Positions 18,329 through 27,881 of a stretch of 64,000 nucleotides of DNA are shown here, one piece after another; the stretch's first letter is position 1, and every line of letters begins with the position of its first letter. The stretch spans positions 102,356-166,355 of the forward strand of contig NZ_JAHXZR010000012.1 in NCBI RefSeq assembly GCF_019740315.1. The letters are read 5' to 3'. The stretch comes from Oceanobacter mangrovi. GTDB lineage: Bacteria; Pseudomonadota; Gammaproteobacteria; Pseudomonadales; Oceanobacteraceae. A program made the position numbers and the translations under genes. The notes below the pieces were generated by a model. That model made no database searches. It had not been told where the DNA came from and worked only from the letters and a program-made list of their open reading frames with translations.

Positions 18329-18736
18329 ATGTCCGATCAAAACATCGAGCTGCGTAAAGCTGGCCTCAAGGTTACTTTGCCACGCATCAAGATTCTCAGC
18401 ATCCTGGAGAGTAACCCTGAAGCTCACTTGAGTGCAGAAGACGTATATCGTTCCCTGATCGACGCCGGTGAAGATGTGGGTCTTGCAACGGTTTATCGTG
18501 TGCTGACCCAGTTTGAAAGTGCTGGCCTGGTGACCCGTCATAACTTTGATGGTGGCCATTCAGTATTTGAACTGGATCGTGGTGATCACCATGACCACAT
18601 GGTGGATGTGGATGACGGTACCGTCATCGAATTCACCAATCAGGAAATTGAAAAGCTGCAACACCAGATCGCTGCAGACCATGGCTATGATCTGGTTGAT
18701 CACTCGCTGGTTTTGTATATCCGCAAGAAAAAGTGA
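18329..18736 (+). CDS. fur: Ferric uptake regulator Fur (cysteine-free)
   Basis: The 135-residue protein has the winged-helix domain (LRKAGLKVTLPRIKIL, GLATVYRVLTQFE) and the C-terminal metal-binding domain with HNFDGGHSVFEL and the histidine cluster GDHHDHM (about 86-91). Fe2+-Fur represses iron-uptake genes. The start is ATG at 18329. A TTG two codons upstream is less likely. The protein contains no cysteine at all. E. coli Fur uses a CxxC just after HHDH for structural zinc, and here that position reads VDVDDG. It is divergent from bamE and ends before a bidirectional terminator. Confidence 0.95.
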   Translation: MSDQNIELRKAGLKVTLPRIKILSILESNPEAHLSAEDVYRSLIDAGEDVGLATVYRVLTQFESAGLVTRHNFDGGHSVFELDRGDHHDHMVDVDDGTVIEFTNQEIEKLQHQIAADHGYDLVDHSLVLYIRKKK

Positions 18737-18759
18737 GCTTGGTTCATTAACAGCTTTAA

Positions 18760-18791
18760 ACAAAAACAGCGCCTTGGGCGCTGTTTTTGTT
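18760..18791. terminator. Bidirectional terminator between fur and recN
   Basis: AAAAACAGCGCC and GGCGCTGTTTTT form a stem with a TTG loop between the convergent fur and recN genes. Confidence 0.92.
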
Positions 18792-18813
18792 TCTGTCGGG
18801 AATTGGCAACAAG

Positions 18814-20499
18814 CTAGATCGCCAGCTGTTTCGCCAGTGACAGCATTTCCTCGGCATGAGACAGGGTACTATTGGTGATATCAACACCACCCAGCATGCG
18901 TGCAACTTCCCGCACCCGCTGCTTGCCGGACAACTCCTGAATCCTGGTGTGGGTATAGTCATCACCGGCAATCTTGCTGACCATAAAATGCTGATGGGCC
19001 TGAGCGGCAACCTGCGGCTGGTGGGTCACACACATGACCTGGCCGCGTTCGCCCAGTGAGCGCATCAAGCGACCGACTCGCTCGGCAGTACCGCCGCCAA
19101 TACCAACATCCACTTCGTCAAAGATCATGCAGGAAATATCACTGGTCGCTGCAGTAACAACCTGAATGGCCAGGCTGATGCGTGACAGTTCGCCGCCCGA
19201 TGCCACCTTGCCCAGTGGGCCGGATGGCATGCCAGGGTTGGTTTGCACCATAAACTGGATATGATCGATACCGTGCTTGTTATGTTCGTGTTCTGCCAGA
19301 GGGTCAATACGGGTTTCAAAACGGGCGCGGCCGAGTGACATGGCTTCGAAATGGCTGCAGATATCTTCGTCCATGCGCTGTGCCGCGGCATGACGTTGCT
19401 GGCTTAACTGTTCAGCTTGCTGGCGATAGCTGAGTTGCAGTTCGCCAACTTCAAGCACCAGCTGCTCAATATCTTCGTCTGACATGCTCAGTTCGGCCAG
19501 TGCGGCCTCCTGCTGCTGCCAGTGTTCATACAGCAGATGCGGTTGAATCTGATGCTTGCGAGCCATACTGAAGATATCACTGAGGCGCTGCTCGACCTGC
19601 TGTAACCGATGCGGATTTATATCCACCTGTTCCAGATAACGGTTCAGTGAACTGCCTGCTTCTTCCAGCATGATGTTGGCCTGTTGCAGCAGCTCGCGGG
19701 CTTCCTGCAACACTGGATGGTCATCGTCAATACGATCCAGCTGTTGCAGTGCCGCATAGGCCAGCTGGGCAGCGCCATTGTCACTGTGATCACCACCGTT
19801 GGTGGCAGAGAGGGCATGTTGGCCGTCAAGCAACATGGATTCGGCGTTGGCCAGCCGTTTGTGCTCCAGCTCCAGTTCGTCGAGTTCGGTTTCAGCCAGT
19901 GCCAGCTCACGCAACTCTTCTACCTGATAGCTCAGTAATTGCCGCTGGGCCTGGATTTCACCGCTTTCCTCCTGCAACCGTTGCAGCCGTTTGCTGGCTT
20001 GCTGCCAGTTCTGGAACAGGCCAGCGGTAGTTTTGGCCAATGGCTGCAAACCGGCATAGCTGTCGAGAACCTGTCTTGGCGTATCTTTTTCCAGCAAGTG
20101 CTGATGGGCGTGCTGGGAATGCACTTCGATCAGGTGGCGGGAAATTTCCTTCAGGTCGTTGGCTGATGCCGGACGGCCGTTGATATAGCCACGGGAGCGG
20201 CCTTCGGATGACACCACCCGCCGCAGCAGAATCTGGTCTTCCTCGTCCGGCAGGTCGCGGCTGCGCAGCCAGTGGCGGGCATTCGGCGTCGGATAGAAGC
20301 TGGCACAAACCTCGGCCTTGTCAGCACCACGGCGCACCATGGCAGCGTCGGCACGCTGGCCCAGCGTCAGCCCAAGGGCGTCCAGCAGGATGGATTTACC
20401 AGCACCAGTTTCGCCAGTGATGACGGCCATGCCTTTGTTGAACTCAAGTTCCAGTTGCTCGACCAGAGCAAACTGATGAATAGACAGATGGGCGAGCAT
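18814..20499 (-). CDS. recN: DNA repair protein RecN
   Basis: The 561-residue SMC-like ATPase has Walker A GETGAGKS at 29-36, a long helical coiled-coil middle (about 160-360) and the C-terminal ABC half with SGGELSRISLAIQ and the Walker B region CMIFDEVDVGIGG. RecN holds broken DNA ends together during double-strand-break repair and is one of the most strongly induced SOS genes. The start has a GGAG site. The upstream region carries LexA-type boxes, matching the known regulation. The gene is convergent with fur and divergent from grpE. Confidence 0.96.
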   Translation of the reverse strand: MLAHLSIHQFALVEQLELEFNKGMAVITGETGAGKSILLDALGLTLGQRADAAMVRRGADKAEVCASFYPTPNARHWLRSRDLPDEEDQILLRRVVSSEGRSRGYINGRPASANDLKEISRHLIEVHSQHAHQHLLEKDTPRQVLDSYAGLQPLAKTTAGLFQNWQQASKRLQRLQEESGEIQAQRQLLSYQVEELRELALAETELDELELEHKRLANAESMLLDGQHALSATNGGDHSDNGAAQLAYAALQQLDRIDDDHPVLQEARELLQQANIMLEEAGSSLNRYLEQVDINPHRLQQVEQRLSDIFSMARKHQIQPHLLYEHWQQQEAALAELSMSDEDIEQLVLEVGELQLSYRQQAEQLSQQRHAAAQRMDEDICSHFEAMSLGRARFETRIDPLAEHEHNKHGIDHIQFMVQTNPGMPSGPLGKVASGGELSRISLAIQVVTAATSDISCMIFDEVDVGIGGGTAERVGRLMRSLGERGQVMCVTHQPQVAAQAHQHFMVSKIAGDDYTHTRIQELSGKQRVREVARMLGGVDITNSTLSHAEEMLSLAKQLAI

Positions 20500-20513
20500 A
20501 GCGGCTCCGTTAT

Positions 20514-20544
20514 CTGAATGGATATACAGTGTTTTTATATACAG
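20514..20544 (-). promoter_or_regulatory. Tandem LexA (SOS) boxes upstream of recN
   Basis: The plus strand reads CTGAATGGATATACAG at 20514-20529, a full CTG-N10-CAG match to the gammaproteobacterial LexA box. An adjoining copy at 20529-20544, GTGTTTTTATATACAG, has one mismatch in the outer triplet. The first lies 15 bases before the recN start codon, so LexA would block transcription directly. Confidence 0.82.
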
Positions 20545-20601
20545 TAGTTTGTCCTGTCAACCGGAATTCGAATAAATATGAAAAAACCTGTTCCAGATTC
20601 C

Positions 20602-20627
20602 CTTGAATCCCTCAGGGGCAGCCCCAT
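20602..20627 (+). promoter_or_regulatory. Sigma-32 heat-shock promoter of grpE
   Basis: CTTGAA (20602-20607) and CCCCAT (20622-20627) are separated by 14 bases and match the RpoH consensus closely. Transcription would start near 20635, about 30 bases before grpE. Confidence 0.85.
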
Positions 20628-20666
20628 ATAGGGAGCAACGCCGATTTTCGACAAGAGGAGCCATTC

Positions 20667-21251
20667 ATGTCTGACGAGCAAAAAGTTCAGGAAGAAGTGA
20701 TTCAGAACGCTGAAGAGCAGCAAGCTGAAACCGTTGAGCAAGCGGCGGAATCTGAAGCCGTTGCCGATGTTGTGGAGCAGCAACTGGCGGATGCCCAGGC
20801 TGAAATTGCCGAATTGAAAGAACAGATGCTGCGTGTGCAGGCAGAAATGCAGAACGTGCGTCGTCGTGCCGAGCTGGATGTGGAAAAAGCCCACAAGTTT
20901 GGCCTGGAAAAGTTTGCCAATGAAATGCTCAACGTGGCTGACAACCTGGAACGCGGCCTGGCTGCAGCACCAGTAGAAGAGGCCACCAAAGCGATTCGTG
21001 AAGGCATTGAAATGACCCTTAGTGGTTTCCAGTCTGGCCTGGCCAAATTCAATGTTGAAACCGTCGATCCGGTTGGTCAGCCATTCAACCCGGAACTGCA
21101 TCAGGCAATGACCATGATCGAGAGCCCGGACGCTGAGCCAAACTCCGTGGTTGCCGTGATGCAGAAAGGCTACACCCTGCATGGTCGCTTGTTGCGCCCT
21201 GCCATGGTGGTGGTTTGCAAGGGTGCTCCGTCGATTGACGAGAACGCCTGA
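20667..21251 (+). CDS. grpE: Nucleotide exchange factor GrpE
   Basis: The 194-residue protein has an acidic E/Q-rich N-terminal tail (1-45), a long helix (about 45-95) with [28 protein letters not shown] heptads, and the C-terminal beta domain with [12 protein letters not shown] and [14 protein letters not shown]. GrpE dimers open the nucleotide pocket of DnaK to release ADP. AGGAG lies ten bases before the ATG. It heads grpE-dnaK-dnaJ behind a sigma-32 promoter. A separate promoter-like element lies before dnaK. Confidence 0.97.
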   Translation: MSDEQKVQEEVIQNAEEQQAETVEQAAESEAVADVVEQQLADAQAEIAELKEQMLRVQAEMQNVRRRAELDVEKAHKFGLEKFANEMLNVADNLERGLAAAPVEEATKAIREGIEMTLSGFQSGLAKFNVETVDPVGQPFNPELHQAMTMIESPDAEPNSVVAVMQKGYTLHGRLLRPAMVVVCKGAPSIDENA

Positions 21252-21291
21252 AACAGCCTTCGAAAAGCTGAAAAAATATTCGATTGAAAGC

Positions 21292-21319
21292 CTTGAAACC
21301 GACAAATTCGGACATAGAT
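21292..21319 (+). promoter_or_regulatory. Possible second sigma-32 promoter before dnaK
   Basis: CTTGAA at 21292-21297 is followed after 14 bases by ACATAGAT at 21312-21319. The -35 is exact but the -10 matches CCCCATNT only in part (CAT). It lies about 105 bases before the dnaK ATG. Confidence 0.45.
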
Positions 21320-21423
21320 AAAAGGCATGAGTTAACAACAGCAACGTCAATCAACAACGGGCTGTTAAAGAATTAAAGACAAGTCGGCAGTGAGTAACTG
21401 CCCAAGTTTTTGGAGAGATTATC

Positions 21424-23343
21424 ATGGGTAAGATTATTGGTATCGACCTGGGCACCACCAACTCCTGTGTGGCGATTCTGGACGGTGAAAAAACCAAGGT
21501 TATTGAAAACTCCGAAGGCGATCGTACTACGCCTTCCATCATCGCCTACACCGATGATGAAACCCTGGTAGGCCAGTCAGCCAAGCGTCAGGCGGTTACC
21601 AACCCAACCAACACCTTGTTCGCTGTGAAGCGTCTGATCGGCCGTCGTTTCAAGGATGACGTGGTTCAGAAAGACATCTCCATGGTGCCTTACAAAATCG
21701 TTCAGGCTGACAACGGTGATGCCTGGGTTGAAGTAAAGGGCAGCAAGATGGCGCCTCCTCAGGTGTCTGCAGAAGTTCTCAAGAAAATGAAGAAAACTGC
21801 AGAAGACTATCTGGGTGAGAAGATCACTGAAGCGGTTATTACCGTTCCGGCCTACTTCAACGATGCCCAGCGTCAGGCCACCAAAGACGCCGGTAAAATT
21901 GCCGGTCTGGAAGTAAAACGTATCATCAACGAACCAACAGCCGCTGCACTGGCTTATGGTATCGACAAGGAAGGCGGCGACCGTACGGTTGCTGTATACG
22001 ACCTGGGTGGCGGTACTTTCGATATTTCCATCATTGAAGTCGCTGACGTCGATGGTGAGAAGCAGTTTGAAGTACTGGCCACCAATGGTGACACCTTTCT
22101 GGGTGGTGAAGACTTCGACATGCGTCTGATCGAGTACCTGGCAGCTGAATTCAAGAAAGAATCCGGTATCGATCTGCACAACGACCCACTGGCTCTGCAG
22201 CGTCTGAAAGAAGGTGCTGAAAAAGCCAAGGTTGAGCTGTCCTCCAGCCAGCAGACTGACGTGAACCTGCCGTACATCACTGCCGATGCGACTGGTCCAA
22301 AGCACCTGAACGTAAAAGTTACCCGTGCCAAGCTGGAAAGCCTGGTGGAAGAACTGGTCAAGCGTTCCTTGGAACCTTGCAAAATGGCTCTGAAAGACGC
22401 TGGCCTGTCTGCTTCCGAAATCGACGAAGTGATTCTGGTTGGCGGTCAGACCCGTATGCCAATGGTGCAGAAGAGCGTTGCAGACTTCTTCGGCAAGGAA
22501 CCACGTAAAGACGTGAACCCGGACGAAGCGGTCGCCGTAGGTGCTGCGATTCAGGGCGCGGTTCTGTCTGGTGATGTGAAAGACGTGCTGCTGCTGGACG
22601 TAACTCCGCTGACTCTGGGTATCGAAACCATGGGTGGTGTAGCGACTCCGCTGATCGACAAGAACACCACCATTCCGACCAAGAAGTCTCAGGTGTTCTC
22701 TACTGCGGACGACAACCAGACTGCGGTAACCATTCACGTGGTTCAGGGCGAGCGTAAGCAGGCGGCACAGAACAAGTCTCTGGGTCGTTTCGACCTGGCT
22801 GATATTCCGCCAGCACCACGTGGTGTGCCACAGGTTGAAGTAACCTTCGACATCGACGCTAACGGTATTCTGAACGTTAGCGCGAAAGACAAGGCGACTG
22901 GCAAGGAACAGTCCATCGTCATCAAGGCTTCTTCTGGTCTGAGCGATGAAGAAATCGAACAAATGGTACGTGATGCTGAAGCCAACGCCGAAGCCGACAA
23001 GAAGTTCGAAGAACTGATCCAGGCTCGTAACACTGCCGATGGCATGATCCACGCGACCAAGAAGACTCTGGAAGAAGCGGGTGACAAGGCTACTGCCGAA
23101 GAGAAAGAAGCGATTGAAAAAGCCATCGCTGATCTGGAAGCAGTACTGAAGGGTGACGACAAGGCTGAAATCGAAGCCAAAACCAACGCTCTGACCGAAG
23201 CATCCGGCACTCTGGCCCAGAAACTGTATGCTGAACAGGCTCAGGCCCAGCAGGCAGGTGGTGCAGACGCAGGAGCTTCTTCCGGCAAGAACAACGACGA
23301 TGACGTTGTTGATGCCGAATTTGAAGAAGTGAAAGACAAGTAA
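21424..23343 (+). CDS. dnaK: Hsp70 chaperone DnaK
   Basis: The 639-residue product is a standard DnaK. It has an N-terminal ATPase domain ([48 protein letters not shown]), an interdomain linker ([11 protein letters not shown]), a substrate-binding domain, a helical lid and the acidic end [10 protein letters not shown] used by co-chaperones. It holds unfolded chains in an ATP cycle with DnaJ and GrpE. The start has GGAGAG upstream. The strong codon bias explains the long but meaningless open frames on its opposite strand. Confidence 0.98.
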   Translation: MGKIIGIDLGTTNSCVAILDGEKTKVIENSEGDRTTPSIIAYTDDETLVGQSAKRQAVTNPTNTLFAVKRLIGRRFKDDVVQKDISMVPYKIVQADNGDAWVEVKGSKMAPPQVSAEVLKKMKKTAEDYLGEKITEAVITVPAYFNDAQRQATKDAGKIAGLEVKRIINEPTAAALAYGIDKEGGDRTVAVYDLGGGTFDISIIEVADVDGEKQFEVLATNGDTFLGGEDFDMRLIEYLAAEFKKESGIDLHNDPLALQRLKEGAEKAKVELSSSQQTDVNLPYITADATGPKHLNVKVTRAKLESLVEELVKRSLEPCKMALKDAGLSASEIDEVILVGGQTRMPMVQKSVADFFGKEPRKDVNPDEAVAVGAAIQGAVLSGDVKDVLLLDVTPLTLGIETMGGVATPLIDKNTTIPTKKSQVFSTADDNQTAVTIHVVQGERKQAAQNKSLGRFDLADIPPAPRGVPQVEVTFDIDANGILNVSAKDKATGKEQSIVIKASSGLSDEEIEQMVRDAEANAEADKKFEELIQARNTADGMIHATKKTLEEAGDKATAEEKEAIEKAIADLEAVLKGDDKAEIEAKTNALTEASGTLAQKLYAEQAQAQQAGGADAGASSGKNNDDDVVDAEFEEVKDK

Positions 23344-23424
23344 GCTGTTACTGGCTGCGTCAATATCCGGCTGCTTCGGCAGCTGGAGCTACACAGCGCT
23401 GACACCGTTGGCGTTACGAATATT

Positions 23425-23462
23425 CAACGCGGCATCCTGAATCGGGATAGCCGCGTTTTTTG
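23425..23462 (+). terminator. Terminator/attenuator between dnaK and dnaJ
   Basis: AACGCGGC (23426-23433) pairs with GCCGCGTT (23450-23457), with an inner ATCC/GGAT pair and a six-base T run. It lies 23 bases before dnaJ on the same strand, so it should reduce read-through and make DnaJ scarcer than DnaK. Confidence 0.82.
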
Positions 23463-23484
23463 CTCATAACTCAGGGCACAGACA

Positions 23485-24606
23485 ATGTCTAAACGAGATT
23501 ATTACGAGATTCTCGGCGTCTCGAAAGGCGTGGATGCCAAGGAACTGAAAAAGGCCTATCGCAAGCTGGCGATGAAATATCACCCGGACCGCAACCCGGA
23601 TGACAAGGAAGCCGAGGCCAAGTTTAAAGAGGCGACTGAAGCCTACGAAATTCTCGGCGATGCGCAAAAGCGTGCTGCCTACGACCAGTATGGCCATGCC
23701 GGTGTTGATCCCAATGCTGCCGGTGGCTTTGGTGGCGGCGGAGCCGGTGGTTTCAGCGATATTTTCGGCGATGTTTTTGGCGACATCTTTGGTGGCGGTG
23801 GCGGTGGTTCCCGTGGTGGCCCGCAGCGTGGTTCCGACTTGCGCTACACGCTGGAGCTGTCACTGGAAGAAGCCGTTCGTGGTGTCGAGAAGAAAATTCG
23901 CATCCCGACACTGGTGAGTTGCGAAGTTTGTGACGGTAGTGGTGCCAAGCCGGGTACCAAGCCAAAAACCTGTACGACCTGTAATGGTATGGGACAGGTG
24001 CGAATGCAGCAGGGCTTCTTCTCGGTACAGCAGACCTGTCCGACCTGTCGTGGTCAGGGCACCATTGTTGAAGATCCATGCAACAGCTGTCATGGCCGTG
24101 GCGTAAAGGAAGAAACCAAAACCCTGTCGGTGAAAATTCCAGCTGGTGTTGATACCGGTGACCGTATTCGCCTGGCGGGCGAAGGTGAAGCTGGCTCCAT
24201 GGGGGGCCCGGCTGGTGACCTCTATGTACAGGTGTCTGTACGTGAGCACTCGCTGTTCCATCGGGATGGCCGCAATCTGTATTGCGATGTGCCGATCAGC
24301 ATTGTTGATGCGGCGCTTGGTGGTGAGCTGGAAGTGCCAACACTGGATGGTCGGGTGAAGCTGAAGATCCCGGCAGAGACCCAGTCTGGCAAGTTGTTCC
24401 GTTTACGTGGCAAGGGTGTCACACCGGTTCGCGGTGGTGCGCCTGGTGATTTGCTCTGCCGTGTGCAGGTCGAAACACCGGTTAACCTCACCGAAGACCA
24501 GAAGGAACTGCTGCGCAAGTTCCAGGAATCGCTCACCGGTGAAAAACATTCGCCACAAAAGAAAAGCTGGTTTGACGGCGTGAAAAAGTTCTTTGAAGAG
24601 ATCTGA
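23485..24606 (+). CDS. dnaJ: Hsp40 co-chaperone DnaJ
   Basis: The 373-residue class I DnaJ has a J domain (YYEILGV, HPD in [10 protein letters not shown]), a Gly/Phe-rich segment (about 75-110), four zinc CxxCxGxG repeats ([32 protein letters not shown]) and two C-terminal beta domains. It delivers unfolded proteins to DnaK and triggers ATP hydrolysis. The gene follows a terminator-like hairpin that probably sets the DnaK:DnaJ ratio. Confidence 0.97.
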   Translation: MSKRDYYEILGVSKGVDAKELKKAYRKLAMKYHPDRNPDDKEAEAKFKEATEAYEILGDAQKRAAYDQYGHAGVDPNAAGGFGGGGAGGFSDIFGDVFGDIFGGGGGGSRGGPQRGSDLRYTLELSLEEAVRGVEKKIRIPTLVSCEVCDGSGAKPGTKPKTCTTCNGMGQVRMQQGFFSVQQTCPTCRGQGTIVEDPCNSCHGRGVKEETKTLSVKIPAGVDTGDRIRLAGEGEAGSMGGPAGDLYVQVSVREHSLFHRDGRNLYCDVPISIVDAALGGELEVPTLDGRVKLKIPAETQSGKLFRLRGKGVTPVRGGAPGDLLCRVQVETPVNLTEDQKELLRKFQESLTGEKHSPQKKSWFDGVKKFFEEI

Positions 24607-24662
24607 TTCAGGCCGGTAACTGGAATAAAGGCACCATCGGCTTGCCTGATGGTTGCTCTCGC

Positions 24663-24700
24663 AAGCCCGTGTCTGGTTTCATTGCCACACGGGCTTTTTA
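24663..24700 (+). terminator. Terminator after dnaJ
   Basis: AAGCCCGTGT (24663-24672) pairs with ACACGGGCTT (24687-24696), followed by TTTTA. It ends the heat-shock operon 18 bases before dapB, so dapB transcription from upstream would be partial. Confidence 0.88.
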
Positions 24701-24714
24701 TTGTTGGGAAATAG

Positions 24715-25521
<807 letters not shown>

Positions 25522-25538
25522 TAGCTGTTGTCTAGCCA

Positions 25539-25568
25539 TAAAAAAACCGGCGTTAGCCGGTTTTTTTA
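25539..25568. terminator. Bidirectional terminator between dapB and the TetR gene
   Basis: AAAAAACCGGC and GCCGGTTTTTT flank a GTTA loop between the convergent genes. Confidence 0.93.
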
Positions 25569-25590
25569 TGCGCGTTACGCGGTTGTCAGC

Positions 25591-26196
25591 TCAGGCGGCC
25601 TGCAACAGGTGATTGAGCGCGCGATCAAGCATCTCGTCCATGTCTTCCGGTTTGCCCATTGGGTCAAACATCATGCCGCTCAGCATCTGGCAGTTACCCA
25701 GTGCCCAGCGGGCGCGTTCACTGGCTGGCAGGCCGGGCTTCAGTTCGCCTGCCTTGATGCTGGCTTCAATTCGCTCAGTCAGCAGTTCCAGTAATTCCAC
25801 TTGCAGGCTCAGGTACTGTGGCCAGACTTCCTCACGTGGCGATGAACTCCACTCCAGCCAGACCTTGATGTAATCCGGTTGTTCTTCGCAGCTGCGCAGA
25901 AATTGCTGGAAATAATTGCGAATGCCTTGTAGCGGCGATGCCTGATCCGCAAAAGCCTGGTCGGCGGTGTTGATCATAAACTCGGCAATTTCAGCCAGGA
26001 CATCGTTCACCAGCGCTTCGCGGGTTTTGAAATAGTTAAAAACCGTGGCAACAGATACGCCACCAATTTCCGCAATATCGGTATGACCACCACGGCCAAT
26101 ACCGCGGCGAGAAAATACTTCAACGGCGTACATCAATAACAAACGCTTGCGCTCTTCAGGGGCCAGGCGTCTGCGGCCGTCTACAGCAACAGGCAT
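25591..26196 (-). CDS. TetR-family regulator resembling HapR/LuxR/LitR of vibrios
   Basis: The 201-residue protein has a TetR DNA-binding domain whose helix-turn-helix region (EVFSRRGIGRGGHTDIAEI, then VSVATVFNYFKTRE) closely resembles that of Vibrio HapR/LuxR/SmcR. The match continues into the ligand domain at KVWLEWSSSPREEVWPQ, recalled as KVWFEWSASTRDEVWP in HapR. In vibrios these proteins are the master regulators of quorum sensing. Here the gene is single, between dapB and carA, with no quorum-sensing relay genes nearby. It may be a paralogous TetR subfamily with another signal. The comparison is from memory, so the subfamily call is moderate while TetR is certain. Confidence 0.88.
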   Translation of the reverse strand: MPVAVDGRRRLAPEERKRLLLMYAVEVFSRRGIGRGGHTDIAEIGGVSVATVFNYFKTREALVNDVLAEIAEFMINTADQAFADQASPLQGIRNYFQQFLRSCEEQPDYIKVWLEWSSSPREEVWPQYLSLQVELLELLTERIEASIKAGELKPGLPASERARWALGNCQMLSGMMFDPMGKPEDMDEMLDRALNHLLQAA

Positions 26197-26506
26197 GGTA
26201 ATACCTCTCCAATTGATAGCTTTGCCTGGAGCCAGAAGCCGATTCCGATTCAGGAGTGACCCATAATCGACAACATGATCAGTGCTGGCTGGTTCTGTCT
26301 ACAATGAAAAGAGTCAGCAGACTTTTTGTGAAGTTGTTTCGGGTTTAATTTTGTATGTAACTAAATGTAACTGGTTGTTTATATTTGCAAATGCGAACTA
26401 TTTTTATAAAAACCGCCAGCATGTGGCTGAAACATCAACAAGGGAAAAGTACTTTAACGAGGCAGCGGAAAAGGGCTTTTTCCTCTGTTCAGGGTTTGAG
26501 CTGGCG

Positions 26507-26535
26507 TGGACACTATTGCCCACTTTGCGTATAAT
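26507..26535 (+). promoter_or_regulatory. Sigma-70 promoter of carAB
   Basis: TGGACA (26507-26512) and TATAAT (26530-26535) have the ideal 17-base spacing and differ from consensus at one base. Transcription would start near 26542, leaving a leader of about 180 bases before carA. Confidence 0.82.
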
Positions 26536-26550
26536 TCGCGGTTAATCTAA

Positions 26551-26586
26551 ATGCGGACTTTCAACGCTACTTTCGACGTAGCCTGA
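26551..26586 (+). CDS. Possible carA leader peptide (11 aa)
   Basis: An ATG about ten bases after the predicted transcription start opens a frame MRTFNATFDVA, then TGA. It precedes a terminator hairpin in the leader, the layout of an attenuation system. There is no clear ribosome site and no run of a regulating codon, so translation is uncertain. Confidence 0.35.
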   Translation: MRTFNATFDVA

Positions 26587-26618
26587 AACGTTCTCTCATT
26601 ACAGAATTCATAAAAAAT

Positions 26619-26657
26619 AGCGGGATGCCGATTGTCTGATCAGCATTCCGCTTTTTT
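26619..26657 (+). terminator. Attenuator-type terminator in the carA leader
   Basis: AGCGGGATGC (26619-26628) pairs with GCATTCCGCT (26643-26652), followed by a T run to 26657. It is between promoter and structural gene, so it is likely to control read-through into carAB. Confidence 0.82.
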
Positions 26658-26721
26658 ACGCATGGGGTACATGCTTCCGGTGCCCCTCGCCACCTGATTT
26701 TCTTAGCTCGGGGATACAGTT

Positions 26722-27864
26722 TTGTCTACGCCAGCCATTCTTGCTCTTGAAGACGGCAGCCTGTTCAAAGGCACCAGCATTGGTGCTGAAGGGGTGTCCG
26801 TTGGTGAAGTCGTGTTCAACACATCAATGACAGGTTATCAGGAAATCCTCACGGATCCTTCCTACACCAATCAGATTGTTACACTGACTTACCCTCACAT
26901 CGGTAACTACGGCATCAGCCCGGAAGATGTGGAATCCAATAGCATTGCGGCCAAGGGCCTGGTGATTCGTGATTTGCCACTTATCGCTTCCAACTTCCGT
27001 AGTGAGCAGGCTCTCGATGAGTACCTGCGCAGCCAGAATATTCTTGGCATTGCCGATATTGATACGCGCCGCCTGACTCGCATTCTGCGTGAAAAGGGCT
27101 CTTTGAATGGCTGTCTGCTGGCTGGTGCCGACGCCTGGTCTGAAGAGTCCCAACAGAAGGCACTGGCAGAAGCTCGCGCTTTCCCTGGTCTGAAAGGCAT
27201 GGATCTGGCCAAGGAAGTTACGGTCAAGGAAGCCTACAAGTGGACTGAAACTGACTGGAAACTGGGTCAGGGTTACGGTCAGCTGGAAGCGCCGAAATAC
27301 AAGGTTGTTGCCTACGATTACGGTGTTAAATTCAATATCCTGCGCTTGTTAGCCGAGCGTGGTTGTGACCTGACTGTGGTTCCAGCCCAGACACCGGCTG
27401 CTGAAGTGTTGGCGATGAATCCGGACGGTGTATTTCTGTCCAATGGCCCCGGCGACCCGGAGCCATGTGACTACGCCATCAAGGCGATTCAGGAAATCCT
27501 CGAAACCGACATTCCTGTGTTCGGTATCTGTCTGGGTCACCAGCTGCTGGCGCTGGCCTCGGGTGCCAAGACTGTGAAAATGGGTCATGGCCACCACGGT
27601 GCCAACCACCCGGTGCAGGATCTTGAGACTGGCAAGGTCATGATCACTTCCCAGAACCACGGTTTTGCGGTTGACGAAAGCTCATTGCCAGCCAATATCA
27701 AGGCCACTCACAAATCCCTGTTCGACGGTACGCTGCAGGGCATCGCCCGCACCGACAAGCCTGCGTTCAGCTTCCAGGGTCACCCTGAAGCCAGCCCGGG
27801 CCCACGCGATGTGCAGCCACTGTTTGACCATTTCATTGAACTGATTGAAAAAGCCAAGGCGTAA
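26722..27864 (+). CDS. carA: Carbamoyl-phosphate synthase small subunit CarA
   Basis: The 380-residue subunit has the N-terminal CPSase domain ([17 protein letters not shown]) and a class I glutamine amidotransferase domain with the nucleophile in [12 protein letters not shown] and the His/Glu pair in [11 protein letters not shown]. It releases ammonia from glutamine for CarB. The start is a TTG at 26722 with GGGGA upstream. No ATG with a family match is available, so TTG is firm. The gene is followed 17 bases later by carB. Confidence 0.97.
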   Translation: MSTPAILALEDGSLFKGTSIGAEGVSVGEVVFNTSMTGYQEILTDPSYTNQIVTLTYPHIGNYGISPEDVESNSIAAKGLVIRDLPLIASNFRSEQALDEYLRSQNILGIADIDTRRLTRILREKGSLNGCLLAGADAWSEESQQKALAEARAFPGLKGMDLAKEVTVKEAYKWTETDWKLGQGYGQLEAPKYKVVAYDYGVKFNILRLLAERGCDLTVVPAQTPAAEVLAMNPDGVFLSNGPGDPEPCDYAIKAIQEILETDIPVFGICLGHQLLALASGAKTVKMGHGHHGANHPVQDLETGKVMITSQNHGFAVDESSLPANIKATHKSLFDGTLQGIARTDKPAFSFQGHPEASPGPRDVQPLFDHFIELIEKAKA

Positions 27865-27881
27865 GAGAACGGGACCGAGTC

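Larger units (their letters stand above)
26197..26721 (+). other. Intergenic region with carA promoter and leader
   Basis: The first 300 bases are AT-rich and hold no supportable gene. An 87-codon plus-strand frame (26282-26545) runs through the promoter and lacks a ribosome site. The right part contains the carA promoter, a short leader frame and an attenuator hairpin, listed separately. Confidence 0.6.

Noticed and set aside
21577..23052. 491-codon minus-strand frame opposite dnaK
   Set aside because: Antisense shadow of a very highly biased housekeeping gene.
26282..26545. 87-codon plus-strand frame before carA
   Set aside because: It runs over the carA promoter and has no translation signal.
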